Below, piece by piece: positions 17,833-26,649 of a stretch of 64,000 bases of DNA. The stretch's first letter is position 1. Every line of letters starts with the position of its first letter. Source of the DNA: Rhizobium sp. FKL33. Its GTDB lineage: Bacteria > Pseudomonadota > Alphaproteobacteria > Rhizobiales > Rhizobiaceae. Both the position numbers and the translations under genes were made by a program. The stretch is from the NCBI RefSeq assembly GCF_005222915.1, contig NZ_STFX01000028.1, positions 1-64,000 of the forward strand, written 5' to 3'. The notes under the pieces are model-generated. The model saw nothing but the letters and a program-made list of their open reading frames with translations, did not search any database and had not been told where the DNA came from.

Positions 17833-18668
17833 TTCACTGCTCCTGCCGTGATGCCGCGAATGAGTTGGCGCGAGAAAATCATGTAGAGAACGAGAACGGG
17901 CGCGATGGCGAGCGACAGCGCAGCCAACACCGCGTTCCAGTTGGTAACGAACTGGCCGATGAAGATCTGCGCGCCGAGCGTGATTGTCTTGGTGGCTTCC
18001 GACGGCGCGAGGATCAGCGGGAACCAGAGATCGTTCCAGATAGGGATCATGGTGAAGACCGCGACCGTGGCCATAGCGGGGCGCACCAGCGGCAGCACCA
18101 GCCGGAAGAAGATCTTGTATTCGCTGAGGCCGTCGATGCGGCCGGCGTTCTTGAGATCGTCGGACACCGTGCGCATGAATTCCGACAGGATGAAGATGGC
18201 GAGCGGCAGGCCCTGCGCCGTGTAGACGAGGATCAGCGCCGTCCGGGTATTGACCAGATTGAACGCCACCATGCCCTGGAGAATGCCGATCGTGCCCAGG
18301 CGGATCGGAATCATGATGCCGAGCGCCATGTAAAGACCGAGCAGCGTGTTGCCGCGGAAGCGATATTCCGACAGCGCGAAGGCCGCCATGGCGCCGAACA
18401 GCAGAACCAGCGCGATCGCCACGACCGTAACGATCAGCGAATTCATCAGATAGATCTGGAAACTGCCGCCGCTCAGAACGGTGGTGTAGCCGATGAGATC
18501 GAAGGTGCCCGGCAGCGGCGGCTGCATCGGATTGCGGAAGATGGCGTTGCGCGACTTGAAGGAATTGATGATCGTCAACACCACGGGGAAGAGCGCGATT
18601 GCGGTATAGGCAACGAGCACGGCGTGGGCGGCGGCGGCGCGGCCGAGGGAGGAGCGGGTTTTCGACAT
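17829..18668 (-). CDS. Sugar ABC transporter permease, MalG type
   Basis: 279 residues, six membrane helices. The cytosolic EAA loop reads NAGRIDGLSEYKIFFRLVLP, the contact site for the ATPase. It is a CUT1 subfamily permease that pairs with the MalF-type subunit encoded 10 bases upstream. The operon context suggests uptake of an amino sugar, a chitooligosaccharide or a muropeptide sugar across the inner membrane. Confidence 0.93.
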   Translation of the reverse strand: MSKTRSSLGRAAAAHAVLVAYTAIALFPVVLTIINSFKSRNAIFRNPMQPPLPGTFDLIGYTTVLSGGSFQIYLMNSLIVTVVAIALVLLFGAMAAFALSEYRFRGNTLLGLYMALGIMIPIRLGTIGILQGMVAFNLVNTRTALILVYTAQGLPLAIFILSEFMRTVSDDLKNAGRIDGLSEYKIFFRLVLPLVRPAMATVAVFTMIPIWNDLWFPLILAPSEATKTITLGAQIFIGQFVTNWNAVLAALSLAIAPVLVLYMIFSRQLIRGITAGAVK

Positions 18669-18678
18669 CGTGATCTCC

Positions 18679-19620
18679 TCAGAACTGGTAGCGGCGCATG
18701 CGGCGCTGGATGGCGAAGAGATAGAAGGCGACGCCGGCGAGAATGATCAGGAACATCACCGTGGCGATGGTCGCGCCCATCGATCGGTCGCCGAGCTGCA
18801 GCTGGAAGCCGAAGAAGGTGCGGTAGAGCAGAGTGCCGAGAATGTCGGTCGATCCATCCGGCCCGGCGAGCGCGCCCTGCACGGTGTAGATCAGGTCGAA
18901 GGCGTTGAAATTGCCGACGAAGGTCAGGATCGAAATGATGCCGATCGACGGCAGGATCAGCGGCAGCTTGATCTTCCAGAACTGGCTGAAGCCGGTGATC
19001 CCGTCGAGTTCGGCCGCCTCGATCACTTCATCGGAAATGTTGAGCAGGGCCGCATAGATCAGCATCATCGGGATGCCGACATATTGCCAGACCGAGATCA
19101 GGGATACGGCGATGAGCGCGGAATTGGGCTTGCCGAGCCAGGGGCCGAACAGGAATTTCAGGCCGACGGTGTCGAGAAGGAAAGGCGTCACGCCCCAGAT
19201 CGGCGAAAGAATGAGCTTCCAGATGAAGCCGACGATCACGAAGGACAAAAGCGTCGGCATGAAAATGGCGGTGCGGTAGAAGCTCGCGAATCTGAGCTTG
19301 GGGATCGACAGCAGCGCGGCCAGCGCCACGCCAATGGGGTTCTGCACCAGCATATGGATGATGAAGAAGATGACGTTGTTCTTCAGCGCGTTCCAGAAGC
19401 CGTCGGACCATTTGGGCTCGCCGAACAGGGTGGCGAAATTGCCGAGGCCGACAAATGTCTTCTGGCCGTCGACTTCGTTGAAGAAGGAGAGCCACAGCGT
19501 GCTCGCGAGCGGAATGATCATCACCGCCGTATAGACCAGCACCGCCGGCAACAGGAAAACGGCGATATGCCAGCGGACGGGCCGGCGCGGCGCGGCTTCG
19601 GGAAGTGTGTCGACGTCCAT
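18679..19620 (-). CDS. Sugar ABC transporter permease, MalF type
   Basis: 313 residues from MDVDTLPEAAPRRPVR, with six membrane helices and the EAA loop AAELDGITGFSQFWKIKLP. The frame is open 61 codons further upstream, but that part is the translated RIME-like repeat, so the inner ATG is the start. It forms the translocation channel with the MalG-type subunit. Confidence 0.9.
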   Translation of the reverse strand: MDVDTLPEAAPRRPVRWHIAVFLLPAVLVYTAVMIIPLASTLWLSFFNEVDGQKTFVGLGNFATLFGEPKWSDGFWNALKNNVIFFIIHMLVQNPIGVALAALLSIPKLRFASFYRTAIFMPTLLSFVIVGFIWKLILSPIWGVTPFLLDTVGLKFLFGPWLGKPNSALIAVSLISVWQYVGIPMMLIYAALLNISDEVIEAAELDGITGFSQFWKIKLPLILPSIGIISILTFVGNFNAFDLIYTVQGALAGPDGSTDILGTLLYRTFFGFQLQLGDRSMGATIATVMFLIILAGVAFYLFAIQRRMRRYQF

Positions 19621-19661
19621 TTGGCTCGTCCAGGTAAAGAGAAGATGTGGAAGGCGGCGAT

Positions 19662-19790
19662 GGCCCCTCATCCCCCTGCCGGGACCTTCTCCCCGCTGGC
19701 GGGGAGAAGGAGGATGTGGCAAGGCGGGCGCTCCATCAGCCTTCGCCCCGCAGGCGCGGGGAGAAGGTGGCGGCAGCCGGATGAGGGCAT
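19662..19790. repeat. RIME-like palindromic repeat between binding-protein and permease genes
   Basis: Outer arms CCCTCATCC and GGATGAGGG flank two hairpins. The first is CCTTCTCCCC/GGGGAGAAGG (19685-19710, 6-base loop). The second, at 19740-19767, has CCCCGC/GCGGGG plus CCTTC/GAAGG with one mismatch. This is the organisation of the rhizobial intergenic mosaic element RIME1. In this position it would fold in the mRNA 3' to the binding-protein gene, where such repeats can stabilise the upstream message and lower permease expression. Confidence 0.7.
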
Positions 19791-19837
19791 GTTCGCAGAT
19801 CAAGAGGCGGCGGCGAAAACCGCCGTCTCTTTGCTAT

Positions 19838-21097
19838 TTACTTTGCGGGCTTGTACCAGCTGTCGAGGCCCTTCTGGAGCTTCTCGGCTGCGACCTCAGG
19901 CGTATCGGTGCCGTTGATCACGTTGGCAGATTCGACCCAGGTCTCGTTTTCGAGGTTGGGCGTGCCGCGCGACAGGATCTGGTAGGTCGAGCGGATGGTC
20001 GAAGAGCACTTTTCACGCCAGGAGACGAATTCCTGCGCGAGCGGATCCTGCATCTTCACCGCCGTCTTGTTGAGGCTGAAGAAGCCCGGCAGCGAATTGG
20101 CGTAGAGATCTGCGAATTCCGGCGAGGCGACCCAGGTCAGGAAGGTCTTGGCCTGTTCAGCATGTGCGGACTTGGCGTTCAGACCGACGGCGATGTCGGT
20201 GTGGTCGGAGATGTAGCACTTGTCTCCGTCCTTCTTCACCGGCGGCGGGAAAGCGCCCATCTTGAACTGGGCCTGGGTGTTGAAGCCGCCGATTTCCCAG
20301 GAGCCGGCCGGATAGATGGCGGCGCGGCCGAGCGTGAACAGGTTCTGGCTGTCCGGATAGGTCTGGGCTTCGAAGCCGTCGCCGAGATAAGGCTTCCACT
20401 TGGCGAGCGTCTTGTAGGGCTCGACCCACTGGGCGTCGGTCAGCTTCTGCTCGCCCTTGATCAGCGCGAGACGGCCTTCTTCGCCCTTCCAGTAGTTCGG
20501 GCCGATATTCTGGTAGCCCATGGTCGCGGCTTCCCAGAGATCCTTGGTGCCCATGGCCATCGGGATGTAGTTGCCGTCGGCCTTGATCTTTTCGAGCGCG
20601 GCGAAGAATTCGTCCTCGGTCTTCGGCGGGGTGATGCCGAGCTGGTCGAAGGCGTCCTTGTTGTAGATGAAGCCATGGATGACCGAGGCCATCGGCACGC
20701 AGAAGGTGGCGGCGCCGTCATCCGTGGTCCAGGCGGACTTGGCGACGTCGGAGAAGTTCTCCATGCCGGCATTCTTGGTGATGTCGGCGAGATAGCCCTT
20801 CTTGTAGAGATCGAGCGAGGCGTCGAACGGGCGGCAGGTGATCAGGTCGCCGGCGGAACCGGATTCCAGCTTGGCGTTGATGGCCGAGTTGTACTCGGTC
20901 GGGGCCATCGGCGAGAAGACCACCTTGATGCCGGGATGCTTGGCCTCGAAAGCCGGAATGAGCTTGTCCTTCCAGATCGCCAGGTCGTCGTTGCGCCAGC
21001 TCTCGATGGTGAGCGTGACGTCCTCGGCGCTGGCCGCCCCGGCATAGCCGAGGATGCTCGCGCTCAGGAGCAGAGCCTTGATTGTGGTGCGGGTCAT
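19838..21097 (-). CDS. Periplasmic sugar-binding protein, CUT1 type
   Basis: 419 residues. A Sec signal peptide (about 1-24, ending ASA before EDV) precedes a type-1 extracellular solute-binding fold: LTIESWRNDD, FEAKHPGIKVVF, FCVPMAS, IYNKDAFDQLG, AAIYPAGSWEIGG. It delivers the substrate to the permeases downstream. The binding specificity cannot be read from sequence; MurQ encoded directly upstream and NagA across the divergent promoter point to an amino sugar or its oligomer. Confidence 0.92.
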   Translation of the reverse strand: MTRTTIKALLLSASILGYAGAASAEDVTLTIESWRNDDLAIWKDKLIPAFEAKHPGIKVVFSPMAPTEYNSAINAKLESGSAGDLITCRPFDASLDLYKKGYLADITKNAGMENFSDVAKSAWTTDDGAATFCVPMASVIHGFIYNKDAFDQLGITPPKTEDEFFAALEKIKADGNYIPMAMGTKDLWEAATMGYQNIGPNYWKGEEGRLALIKGEQKLTDAQWVEPYKTLAKWKPYLGDGFEAQTYPDSQNLFTLGRAAIYPAGSWEIGGFNTQAQFKMGAFPPPVKKDGDKCYISDHTDIAVGLNAKSAHAEQAKTFLTWVASPEFADLYANSLPGFFSLNKTAVKMQDPLAQEFVSWREKCSSTIRSTYQILSRGTPNLENETWVESANVINGTDTPEVAAEKLQKGLDSWYKPAK

Positions 21098-21145
21098 GTT
21101 GTTCTCCCTCTTGTTGACGCCACTATGGCGTTTTTGAACCCAGTT

Positions 21146-22042
21146 TCAAACACGACCGAGGAGCTTGAGCGCGGCGCGCACATTTGCGCTTGTCCTGCTC
21201 AAGATCGCCTCGGCTTCAGATTTGTCTTGCGCGCCCGCGGCCAGCACGATCGCGGTCTTAACCGCGCCATCGGCCGCCTCGATGGCGCGTGCGGCGTCAT
21301 CGGCGCCGACATCCGCGATCGCCGCAACAATGCCGGCGGCGCGCTGGCGCAATTTGCTGTTGTCGGCGAACAGGTTCACCATGCGCCCGTCATGGACATG
21401 GCCGAGATGGATCGCCATCAGCGTCGAAAACATGTTGAGCGCGATCTTTTGCGCAGTGCCGGCGCCCATGCGAGTGGAGCCGGACACCATTTCCGGCGGC
21501 GTCTCCAGAAGGATGGCCACATCGGCGAGCGCAAGCAGCGGCGTGCCGGCGTTGTTGGCGATCGAGACGATGCGCGCGCCCAGAGACCTGGCCTCTTCGG
21601 CCAGGGCCAACGTATAGGGGGTGGAGCCGCTCGCCGACACGCAGATCACGCAGTCGCCGACGGAAATCTCCCGTCGGGCGTCGGCGCGGGCGGCGTCGAG
21701 ATCGTCTTCCGGCGCGCCGGCCAGATTGAGCAGGCTGTCTGCGCCGCCGGCCAGAAGCACGGCGATCCGGTCGCGCGGAATGCCGAAGGTGCCGGGCAGT
21801 TCGAGCGCATCGGCCATGGCCATCAGCCCGGAACTACCGGCGCCGGCGTAAACGAGACGGTGACCGCTATTCAGCGCATCCGCAGCCAGGCGCGCCGCAG
21901 CGGCGATCGCCTGTGCGGCCGCGGCGGGAGCCTTGGCGGCTTCGGCCTGCGCGGCGGCGAGAAGCGACAGCGCGTCGAGCGGCGCGAGGATGTCGATCCC
22001 CTTCGCCCTCTCATGCAGCGCCTCTGTCTTCCGCTCAGCCAT
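21146..22042 (-). CDS. murQ: N-acetylmuramic acid 6-phosphate etherase
   Basis: MurQ removes D-lactate from MurNAc-6-phosphate to give GlcNAc-6-phosphate in peptidoglycan recycling. The 298-residue SIS-fold protein shows GAGSSGLMAMADALE, VSASGSTPYTLALAEEA, SGSTRMGAGTAQK and VNLFADNSKL, all close to MurQ. The ATG at 22042 has GGAGACAGG upstream; an earlier Met is unlikely. It begins the leftward operon. A TGGTATT-type tandem operator lies 29 bases upstream of the start. Confidence 0.93.
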   Translation of the reverse strand: MAERKTEALHERAKGIDILAPLDALSLLAAAQAEAAKAPAAAAQAIAAAARLAADALNSGHRLVYAGAGSSGLMAMADALELPGTFGIPRDRIAVLLAGGADSLLNLAGAPEDDLDAARADARREISVGDCVICVSASGSTPYTLALAEEARSLGARIVSIANNAGTPLLALADVAILLETPPEMVSGSTRMGAGTAQKIALNMFSTLMAIHLGHVHDGRMVNLFADNSKLRQRAAGIVAAIADVGADDAARAIEAADGAVKTAIVLAAGAQDKSEAEAILSRTSANVRAALKLLGRV

Positions 22043-22070
22043 GCAACCTGTCTCCTCAGTGCCGGCAATT

Positions 22071-22088
22071 AATGCCAACAAAATACCA
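22071..22088 (-). promoter_or_regulatory. Tandem TGGTATT operator upstream of murQ
   Basis: On the minus strand: TGGTATT, TTGT, TGGCATT, two direct half-sites 4 bases apart with one mismatch in the second. It has the same form and spacing as the site upstream of the divergent kinase gene. It is the probable binding site of the GntR regulator encoded at 23131. Confidence 0.6.
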
Positions 22089-22215
22089 ATTGTCCAGCAG
22101 GAATTTACGAAAGGTAAAATTTCGTGATCCAACCACGCCTATCCACACGATCTTGATGTTGAATAGATTGGTTAATTTTTCTTCCTGGATTTTTTTGCCG
22201 ATGCCGCTTGGATAT

Positions 22216-22233
22216 TGGTATTTTTTTGGTATT
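22216..22233 (+). promoter_or_regulatory. Tandem TGGTATT operator upstream of the kinase operon
   Basis: TGGTATT, TTTT, TGGTATT: two perfect direct half-sites 4 bases apart, 20 bases before the kinase start. From memory, the same tandem motif has been assigned to NagQ-type GntR regulators of GlcNAc genes. Confidence 0.65.
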
Positions 22234-22253
22234 GTCTGATCAGGAGGCGTTCA

Positions 22254-23138
22254 ATGGCCAGATATTTCGTTGGAATTGACGGGGGCGGCACGAGTTGCCG
22301 CGCGGCGGTCGCCGATGCGACGGGCCGCATTCTCGGCATGGGCAAGAGCGGCTCCGCCAATATCATGACCTCCGCCGACATCGCGCTCGCCAGCATCTCC
22401 AACGCCAGCCGCGAAGCTTTCGCCAGCGCCGGACTGAGCGAAAGCGAACTGACGGAGGCCTCGGCCTTTCTCGGCCTCGCCGGCAACAATGTCGAAGACG
22501 CGGTGATCGCCGTCTCTTCGCGCCTTCCCTTCGCCCGCTCGGTGATCGATTCCGACGGACTGATCGCGCTCGAAGGCGCGCTCGGCGAAGGCGACGGCTC
22601 GGTGGCCATTCTCGGCACCGGCAGCATCTTCATCACGCGACTGGGAATGGACATTCGCTATCTCGGCGGCTGGGGCTTCGTGATTGGCGACTTCGGCTCC
22701 GGCGCCCGTCTCGGACACGCGGCCCTGCAAGAGGCGCTGCTCGCCTATGACGGCATTGCGCCCGCTTCGCCGCTGACGACCTCCATCCTCACGGAGTTCG
22801 ACCATAATCCGCCGCGCATGGTGGCCTTCGCCAAGAAAGCCAGCCCGGGTGAGTTCGGCCGCTTTGCGCCGCGCATCTTCGAATTCGCCAAACTGGGGGA
22901 CGAGACCGCATCCCGGCTCCTGACCGCGGCAGCCGCCCAGATCGACGCCGGCCTCGACCGGCAGGCGGAGATCAGCGGGGGCGGTCGACTGGCGCTGCTC
23001 GGCGGCCTCGCCGCTCTTTACGCCGATCATCTCGCGCCCCGCCATCGGTCCCGCCTCATCGAACCCCAGGCGGATGCGTTGACGGGGGCCGTGGCTCTGG
23101 CTGTCCGGCGGTTCCAGACGGAGGCGATGCATGGGTGA
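22254..23138 (+). CDS. BadF/BadG/BcrA-type amino-sugar kinase (GlcNAc/MurNAc kinase)
   Basis: 294 residues from MARYFVGIDGGGTSCRAAV, chosen because AGGAGG stands 6 bases before this ATG. The actin-like ATPase fold shows DGGGT (phosphate 1), VAILGTGSIFI (phosphate 2) and GGWGFVIGDFGSGARLG, as in eukaryotic-type N-acetylglucosamine kinases and the clostridial MurNAc/GlcNAc kinase MurK. With murQ across the promoter, phosphorylation of MurNAc, GlcNAc or both at the 6-position is likely. It is the first gene of the rightward operon; its 3' end overlaps the regulator by 8 bases. Confidence 0.85.
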   Translation: MARYFVGIDGGGTSCRAAVADATGRILGMGKSGSANIMTSADIALASISNASREAFASAGLSESELTEASAFLGLAGNNVEDAVIAVSSRLPFARSVIDSDGLIALEGALGEGDGSVAILGTGSIFITRLGMDIRYLGGWGFVIGDFGSGARLGHAALQEALLAYDGIAPASPLTTSILTEFDHNPPRMVAFAKKASPGEFGRFAPRIFEFAKLGDETASRLLTAAAAQIDAGLDRQAEISGGGRLALLGGLAALYADHLAPRHRSRLIEPQADALTGAVALAVRRFQTEAMHG

Positions 23139-23895
23139 GCCACTCGCAGATCTCCTGCCGCTCGGGGCGCTGCAAAGCGAAGGCTCCGGCCCGCTCTATG
23201 TCAAGCTGCGGCAGTGGCTGGAAGAGGCCATCCATGAAGGCCGCCTCGCCCATGGCCAGGCTCTGCCGCCCGAACGCGATCTCGCCGAATATGCCCAGGT
23301 CAGCCGCGTCACTGTGCGCAAGGCGGTGGACGAATTGGTGCGCGACGGACTGCTCAGCCGCAAGCATGGCTCGGGCACTTTCGTGATGAAGCCGGTGGCC
23401 CGCATGCAGCAGCCGCTGTCGCGGCTCACATCCTTTTCCGAAGACATGGCGCGACGCGGCTATTCCACCCGGTCGGAATGGCTGGAGCGCGGTCTCTTCC
23501 ATCCATCGCCCGACGAGATGATGAAGCTCGGGCTCAAGGTGGACATGATGGTGGCGCGGCTCGCCCGCCTGCGCATCGCCAACGAATTGCCGCTCGCCAT
23601 CGAACGCGCCTGCCTGTCTTCAGACATTCTGCCCGATCCGATGATGGTCACCACGTCGCTCTATGCCGAACTCCAGCGGTTGAACGCCAGTCCGGCGCGG
23701 GCCGTGCAGCGCATCTGGGCGGTGAATGTCGGACGCGAAGAAGCCGGCCTTCTGGGCGTGCCGGAAGGCTCCGCCGGTTTGGCCATCGAACGCCTCTCCT
23801 ATCTCGCTTCGGGGCGGGTGGTGGAATTCACCCGCTCCCTCTATCGCGGCGACGCCTATGACTTCGTCGCAGAAATGACGCTCACCGACGCGTGA
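23131..23895 (+). CDS. GntR family regulator with UTRA domain (NagQ/DasR-like)
   Basis: 254 residues. The winged helix (about 15-90) contains LPPERDLAEYAQVSRVTVRKAVDELV and the wing LLSRKHGSGTFV. The UTRA effector domain (about 100-245) has LTSFSEDMARRG, VARLARLRIANELPLAIER and IERLSYLASGRVVEFTRSL. HutC/NagR-type members of this kind respond to GlcN-6-P or GlcNAc-6-P. It probably represses both divergent operons through the two TGGTATT sites and is itself in the regulated operon. Confidence 0.9.
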   Translation: MGEPLADLLPLGALQSEGSGPLYVKLRQWLEEAIHEGRLAHGQALPPERDLAEYAQVSRVTVRKAVDELVRDGLLSRKHGSGTFVMKPVARMQQPLSRLTSFSEDMARRGYSTRSEWLERGLFHPSPDEMMKLGLKVDMMVARLARLRIANELPLAIERACLSSDILPDPMMVTTSLYAELQRLNASPARAVQRIWAVNVGREEAGLLGVPEGSAGLAIERLSYLASGRVVEFTRSLYRGDAYDFVAEMTLTDA

Positions 23896-23917
23896 GCCCC
23901 AGTACAGGATGACCCCA

Positions 23918-24940
23918 ATGACGACCCATATGCGCCAGGAAATCAACGAGATCCCCACCGCGGTTTCCCGGCTTCTCGACCGGCAGGGTCCGAGCCTGCG
24001 CGCCGCCGGGCAGGCGCTGAAGGCAACAGATCCGGCCTTCCTGGTCACCATCGCCCGCGGTTCATCCGACCATGCCTGCCATTTTCTGAAATATGCGGTG
24101 GAGCAATATGCCGGCCGCGCCGTGGCCTCGATCGGCCCCTCGCTCGCCTCGATCTATGGCAAGTCGTTGCGCCTGAACGGCGCGGCGGCGATCGCGGTGT
24201 CGCAGTCCGGCAAGAGCCCCGACATCGTCGCCATGACCAAATCGGCGCGGGACGCCGGAGCGGTGACGATCGCGCTGACCAACACCCTGCCCTCGCCTTT
24301 GTCTGACGCCGCAGACCACGCCATCGACATTCAGGCCGGGCCCGAACTCGCGGTCGCCGCGACCAAATCCTATGTCAGCTCGATCGTGGCGGGTCTCGCC
24401 ATTCTCGGCGAATGGACCGATGATGTCGACCTCGCCCGCGCCGTCAGCGACCTGCCGGACACGTTGAACCAAGCATTGTCCCTGGACTGGAGCCCGCTGC
24501 AGGCGGCGCTCGAAGGGGCTGATTCGCTCTATATGCTCGGCCGGGGACCGGCGCTCGCGATCGCCTCGGAAGCAGCGCTGAAATTCAAGGAAACGTCCGA
24601 GATTCACGCCGAAGCCTATTCCAGCGCGGAAGTGCTGCATGGACCGGTGGCGCTGGTCGGCAGGAAATTTCCGGTCGTCGGCTTCGCTTCCCGCGACGCC
24701 GCCACCGCCTCGACCATCGCGACCCTGGACGACCTGGCGCGCAAAGGAGCGGCGGCTTTCGTGACCGGCGACGGCGCGGACGCAGCCTCGCAACTGCCTG
24801 CGGTTCGCACCGGTCATCCGCTCACCGACGCGCTGGCGCTGATCATCCCCTTCTATGGTTTCGTCGAGGCGTTTTCCCGGTCGCGCGGTTTTAATCCGGA
24901 TGCGCCGGCGGCGCTCAAGAAAGTGACGGAGACGCATTGA
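23918..24940 (+). CDS. Glucosamine-6-phosphate deaminase, SIS (NagB-II) type
   Basis: 340 residues with two SIS domains: ARGSSDHACHFLKY and VSQSGKSPDIVAM, then LGRGPALAIASEAALKFKETS and EAYSSAEVLHGP. This is the isomerase half of GlmS without the glutaminase domain, the pattern of NagB-II. It converts GlcN-6-P to fructose-6-P and ammonia. ATG at 23918 is favoured over 23909 because AGGA lies 9 bases before it. It lies between the regulator and nagA, whose start overlaps its stop. Confidence 0.88.
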   Translation: MTTHMRQEINEIPTAVSRLLDRQGPSLRAAGQALKATDPAFLVTIARGSSDHACHFLKYAVEQYAGRAVASIGPSLASIYGKSLRLNGAAAIAVSQSGKSPDIVAMTKSARDAGAVTIALTNTLPSPLSDAADHAIDIQAGPELAVAATKSYVSSIVAGLAILGEWTDDVDLARAVSDLPDTLNQALSLDWSPLQAALEGADSLYMLGRGPALAIASEAALKFKETSEIHAEAYSSAEVLHGPVALVGRKFPVVGFASRDAATASTIATLDDLARKGAAAFVTGDGADAASQLPAVRTGHPLTDALALIIPFYGFVEAFSRSRGFNPDAPAALKKVTETH

Positions 24941-26100
24941 TGGCCCTGATCGCGATCGACAACGGCCGGATCTTCGACGGCGAGCATTGGCGCGAGGACG
25001 AAACCCTTCTGATCCGTGACGGGCGTTTCGAAGGTTTCTGCCCTTCCGACAGGGGGCCAGCCCAAGCGGAACGCACCGACATTCAGGGCGGGGTGATCGT
25101 CCCCGGCTTCATCGATCTCCAGGTCAATGGCGGCGGCGGGGTGATGTTCAACGACGACCAGAGCGTCGAGGGAATCCGCCGGATCTGCGCGGCGCATGCG
25201 CGTTTCGGCACGACGGCGCTATTGCCGACCCTGATCACCGATACGCCCGCGATCACCGCCGCCGCCATTGAGGCCGGCTTGCAGGCCAAGGCGGAGCATG
25301 TTCCGGGCTTTCTCGGCCTGCACCTCGAGGGACCGCATCTGTCGACCGCACGCAAAGGCGCCCATGACCCGAACCTCATCCGCCCGATGACCGAGGAGGA
25401 TCTGACACGGCTCGAAGCGGTCGGTCGCCGTTTCGACGCGATCATGATTACGGTGGCGCCCGAGAATGTCACGGAAGATCAGGTGAGGCGACTGAAGGCA
25501 GCGGGCTACACGGTCAGCCTTGGCCACACCAATGCCAGCTACGAGACGGCGGGGCAGTATGCGGCAGCGGGCGCGCGTTGCGCGACGCATCTCTTCAACG
25601 CCATGAGCCAGATGGAAAATCGCAGCCCCGGACTGGTCGGCGCGGCGCTCGATATCGGCGCGCTCAATGCCGGGATCATCGCCGATGGCTTTCACGTCCA
25701 CAAGGGCTCGATGGCGGCGGCGCTGCGGGCCAAACGCGGCCCCGGGCATATCTTCGTCGTGACCGACGCGATGTCGACGATCGGCACCGATCTGACCGGC
25801 TTTACCCTGAACGGCCGACAGATCTATCGAACCGACGGCAAGCTGACGCTCGCCGACGGCACGCTGGCCGGCGCAGATATCGACATGTTCTCTTCCGTCC
25901 GCTTCCTGATCGAGGTGATCGGGCTGCCCTTGGAAGAGGCGGCTAAAATGGCGAGCGTCTATCCGGCCGAGGTCATGGGGGTTCAAGATCGCAAGGGGCG
26001 GATCGCCGAGGGATTTGATGCGGATTTTGTGATCTTGAGCGCTGACGCCACGCATCTGACCTCGACCTGGATTGGCGGGGCCTGCGTCCATCTGACCTGA
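24940..26100 (+). CDS. nagA: N-acetylglucosamine-6-phosphate deacetylase
   Basis: NagA removes acetate from GlcNAc-6-P. The 386-residue amidohydrolase barrel shows PGFIDLQVNGGGG, the metal ligand Glu in LHLEGPHLS, His in LGHTNASY and THLFNAMSQ, and the catalytic Asp in VVTDAMSTIG. The ATG shares its first base with the last base of the upstream TGA, so it is coupled to nagB-II. Together with MurQ and the kinases it completes a route from MurNAc or GlcNAc to fructose-6-P. Confidence 0.95.
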   Translation: MALIAIDNGRIFDGEHWREDETLLIRDGRFEGFCPSDRGPAQAERTDIQGGVIVPGFIDLQVNGGGGVMFNDDQSVEGIRRICAAHARFGTTALLPTLITDTPAITAAAIEAGLQAKAEHVPGFLGLHLEGPHLSTARKGAHDPNLIRPMTEEDLTRLEAVGRRFDAIMITVAPENVTEDQVRRLKAAGYTVSLGHTNASYETAGQYAAAGARCATHLFNAMSQMENRSPGLVGAALDIGALNAGIIADGFHVHKGSMAAALRAKRGPGHIFVVTDAMSTIGTDLTGFTLNGRQIYRTDGKLTLADGTLAGADIDMFSSVRFLIEVIGLPLEEAAKMASVYPAEVMGVQDRKGRIAEGFDADFVILSADATHLTSTWIGGACVHLT

Positions 26101-26179
26101 TCGGTACGGCCTGCACCGGTTGCAAATGTAAATTTTGTGCTATAGTCGGCATAAATTCGTTCCAGCACAGGTTGATTTC

Positions 26180-26560
26180 ATGACGTCGGGTATGGGTAGA
26201 AAGCTTCTGCGCCTTTTTTGCGCGCTGCTGCTCGTCATGCTCGGCTTTGCGCACAAGCCTGCGCCGTCCTTTGCGGCAGACCCCGTTCCAGGCTTCGCTT
26301 ATGCGCTGCCCGACGGCTCCATAGCCGATATCTGCTACGGCGATGACGAGGATGGAGCCAAGAAGCACGCATCCGACCGAGGATGCGATGCGTGTCGCCT
26401 GTCTGCGAGCATCCATCTTCCCAGCGTCGAAAAAGCCGTATACGTCCCGCGGCCGGATCTCGAACCGGTAATCTATGCTTGGGACGAGGCGCTTCAACGT
26501 CTGCTCCTGCCCCCCTCCGCCTCTCCGCGCGGACCGCCTGCACGATCCGATCTCGTTTGA
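26180..26560 (+). CDS. Small exported Cys protein, DUF2946-like
   Basis: 126 residues. A signal peptide (KLLRLFCALLLVMLGFAHK, ending near SFA-ADP) is followed by a short secreted domain with FAYALPDGSIADICYG and CDACRLSASIHLP, then a Pro-rich tail with SPRGPPAR. The CxxC and the dicysteine layout resemble the DUF2946-type periplasmic proteins found with metal or haem uptake genes. A TATAGT box lies about 35 bases upstream. Start choice is uncertain between 26180 and 26192. The neighbouring Crp/Fnr and PepSY genes support an iron or copper role. Confidence 0.6.
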   Translation: MTSGMGRKLLRLFCALLLVMLGFAHKPAPSFAADPVPGFAYALPDGSIADICYGDDEDGAKKHASDRGCDACRLSASIHLPSVEKAVYVPRPDLEPVIYAWDEALQRLLLPPSASPRGPPARSDLV

Positions 26561-26649
26561 GCCCGGCGCGCTTTCGCGCCGATTTCTGAGATCCGGATCC
26601 GGCGACGCGAGTTAATCTGACGTTCCGGCATCCCAGGCCGGATGAAGCC

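Noticed and set aside
19621-19803. N-terminal extension of the MalF-type permease
   Set aside because: The 61 upstream codons translate the RIME-like repeat; the ATG at 19620 begins the normal permease N-terminus.
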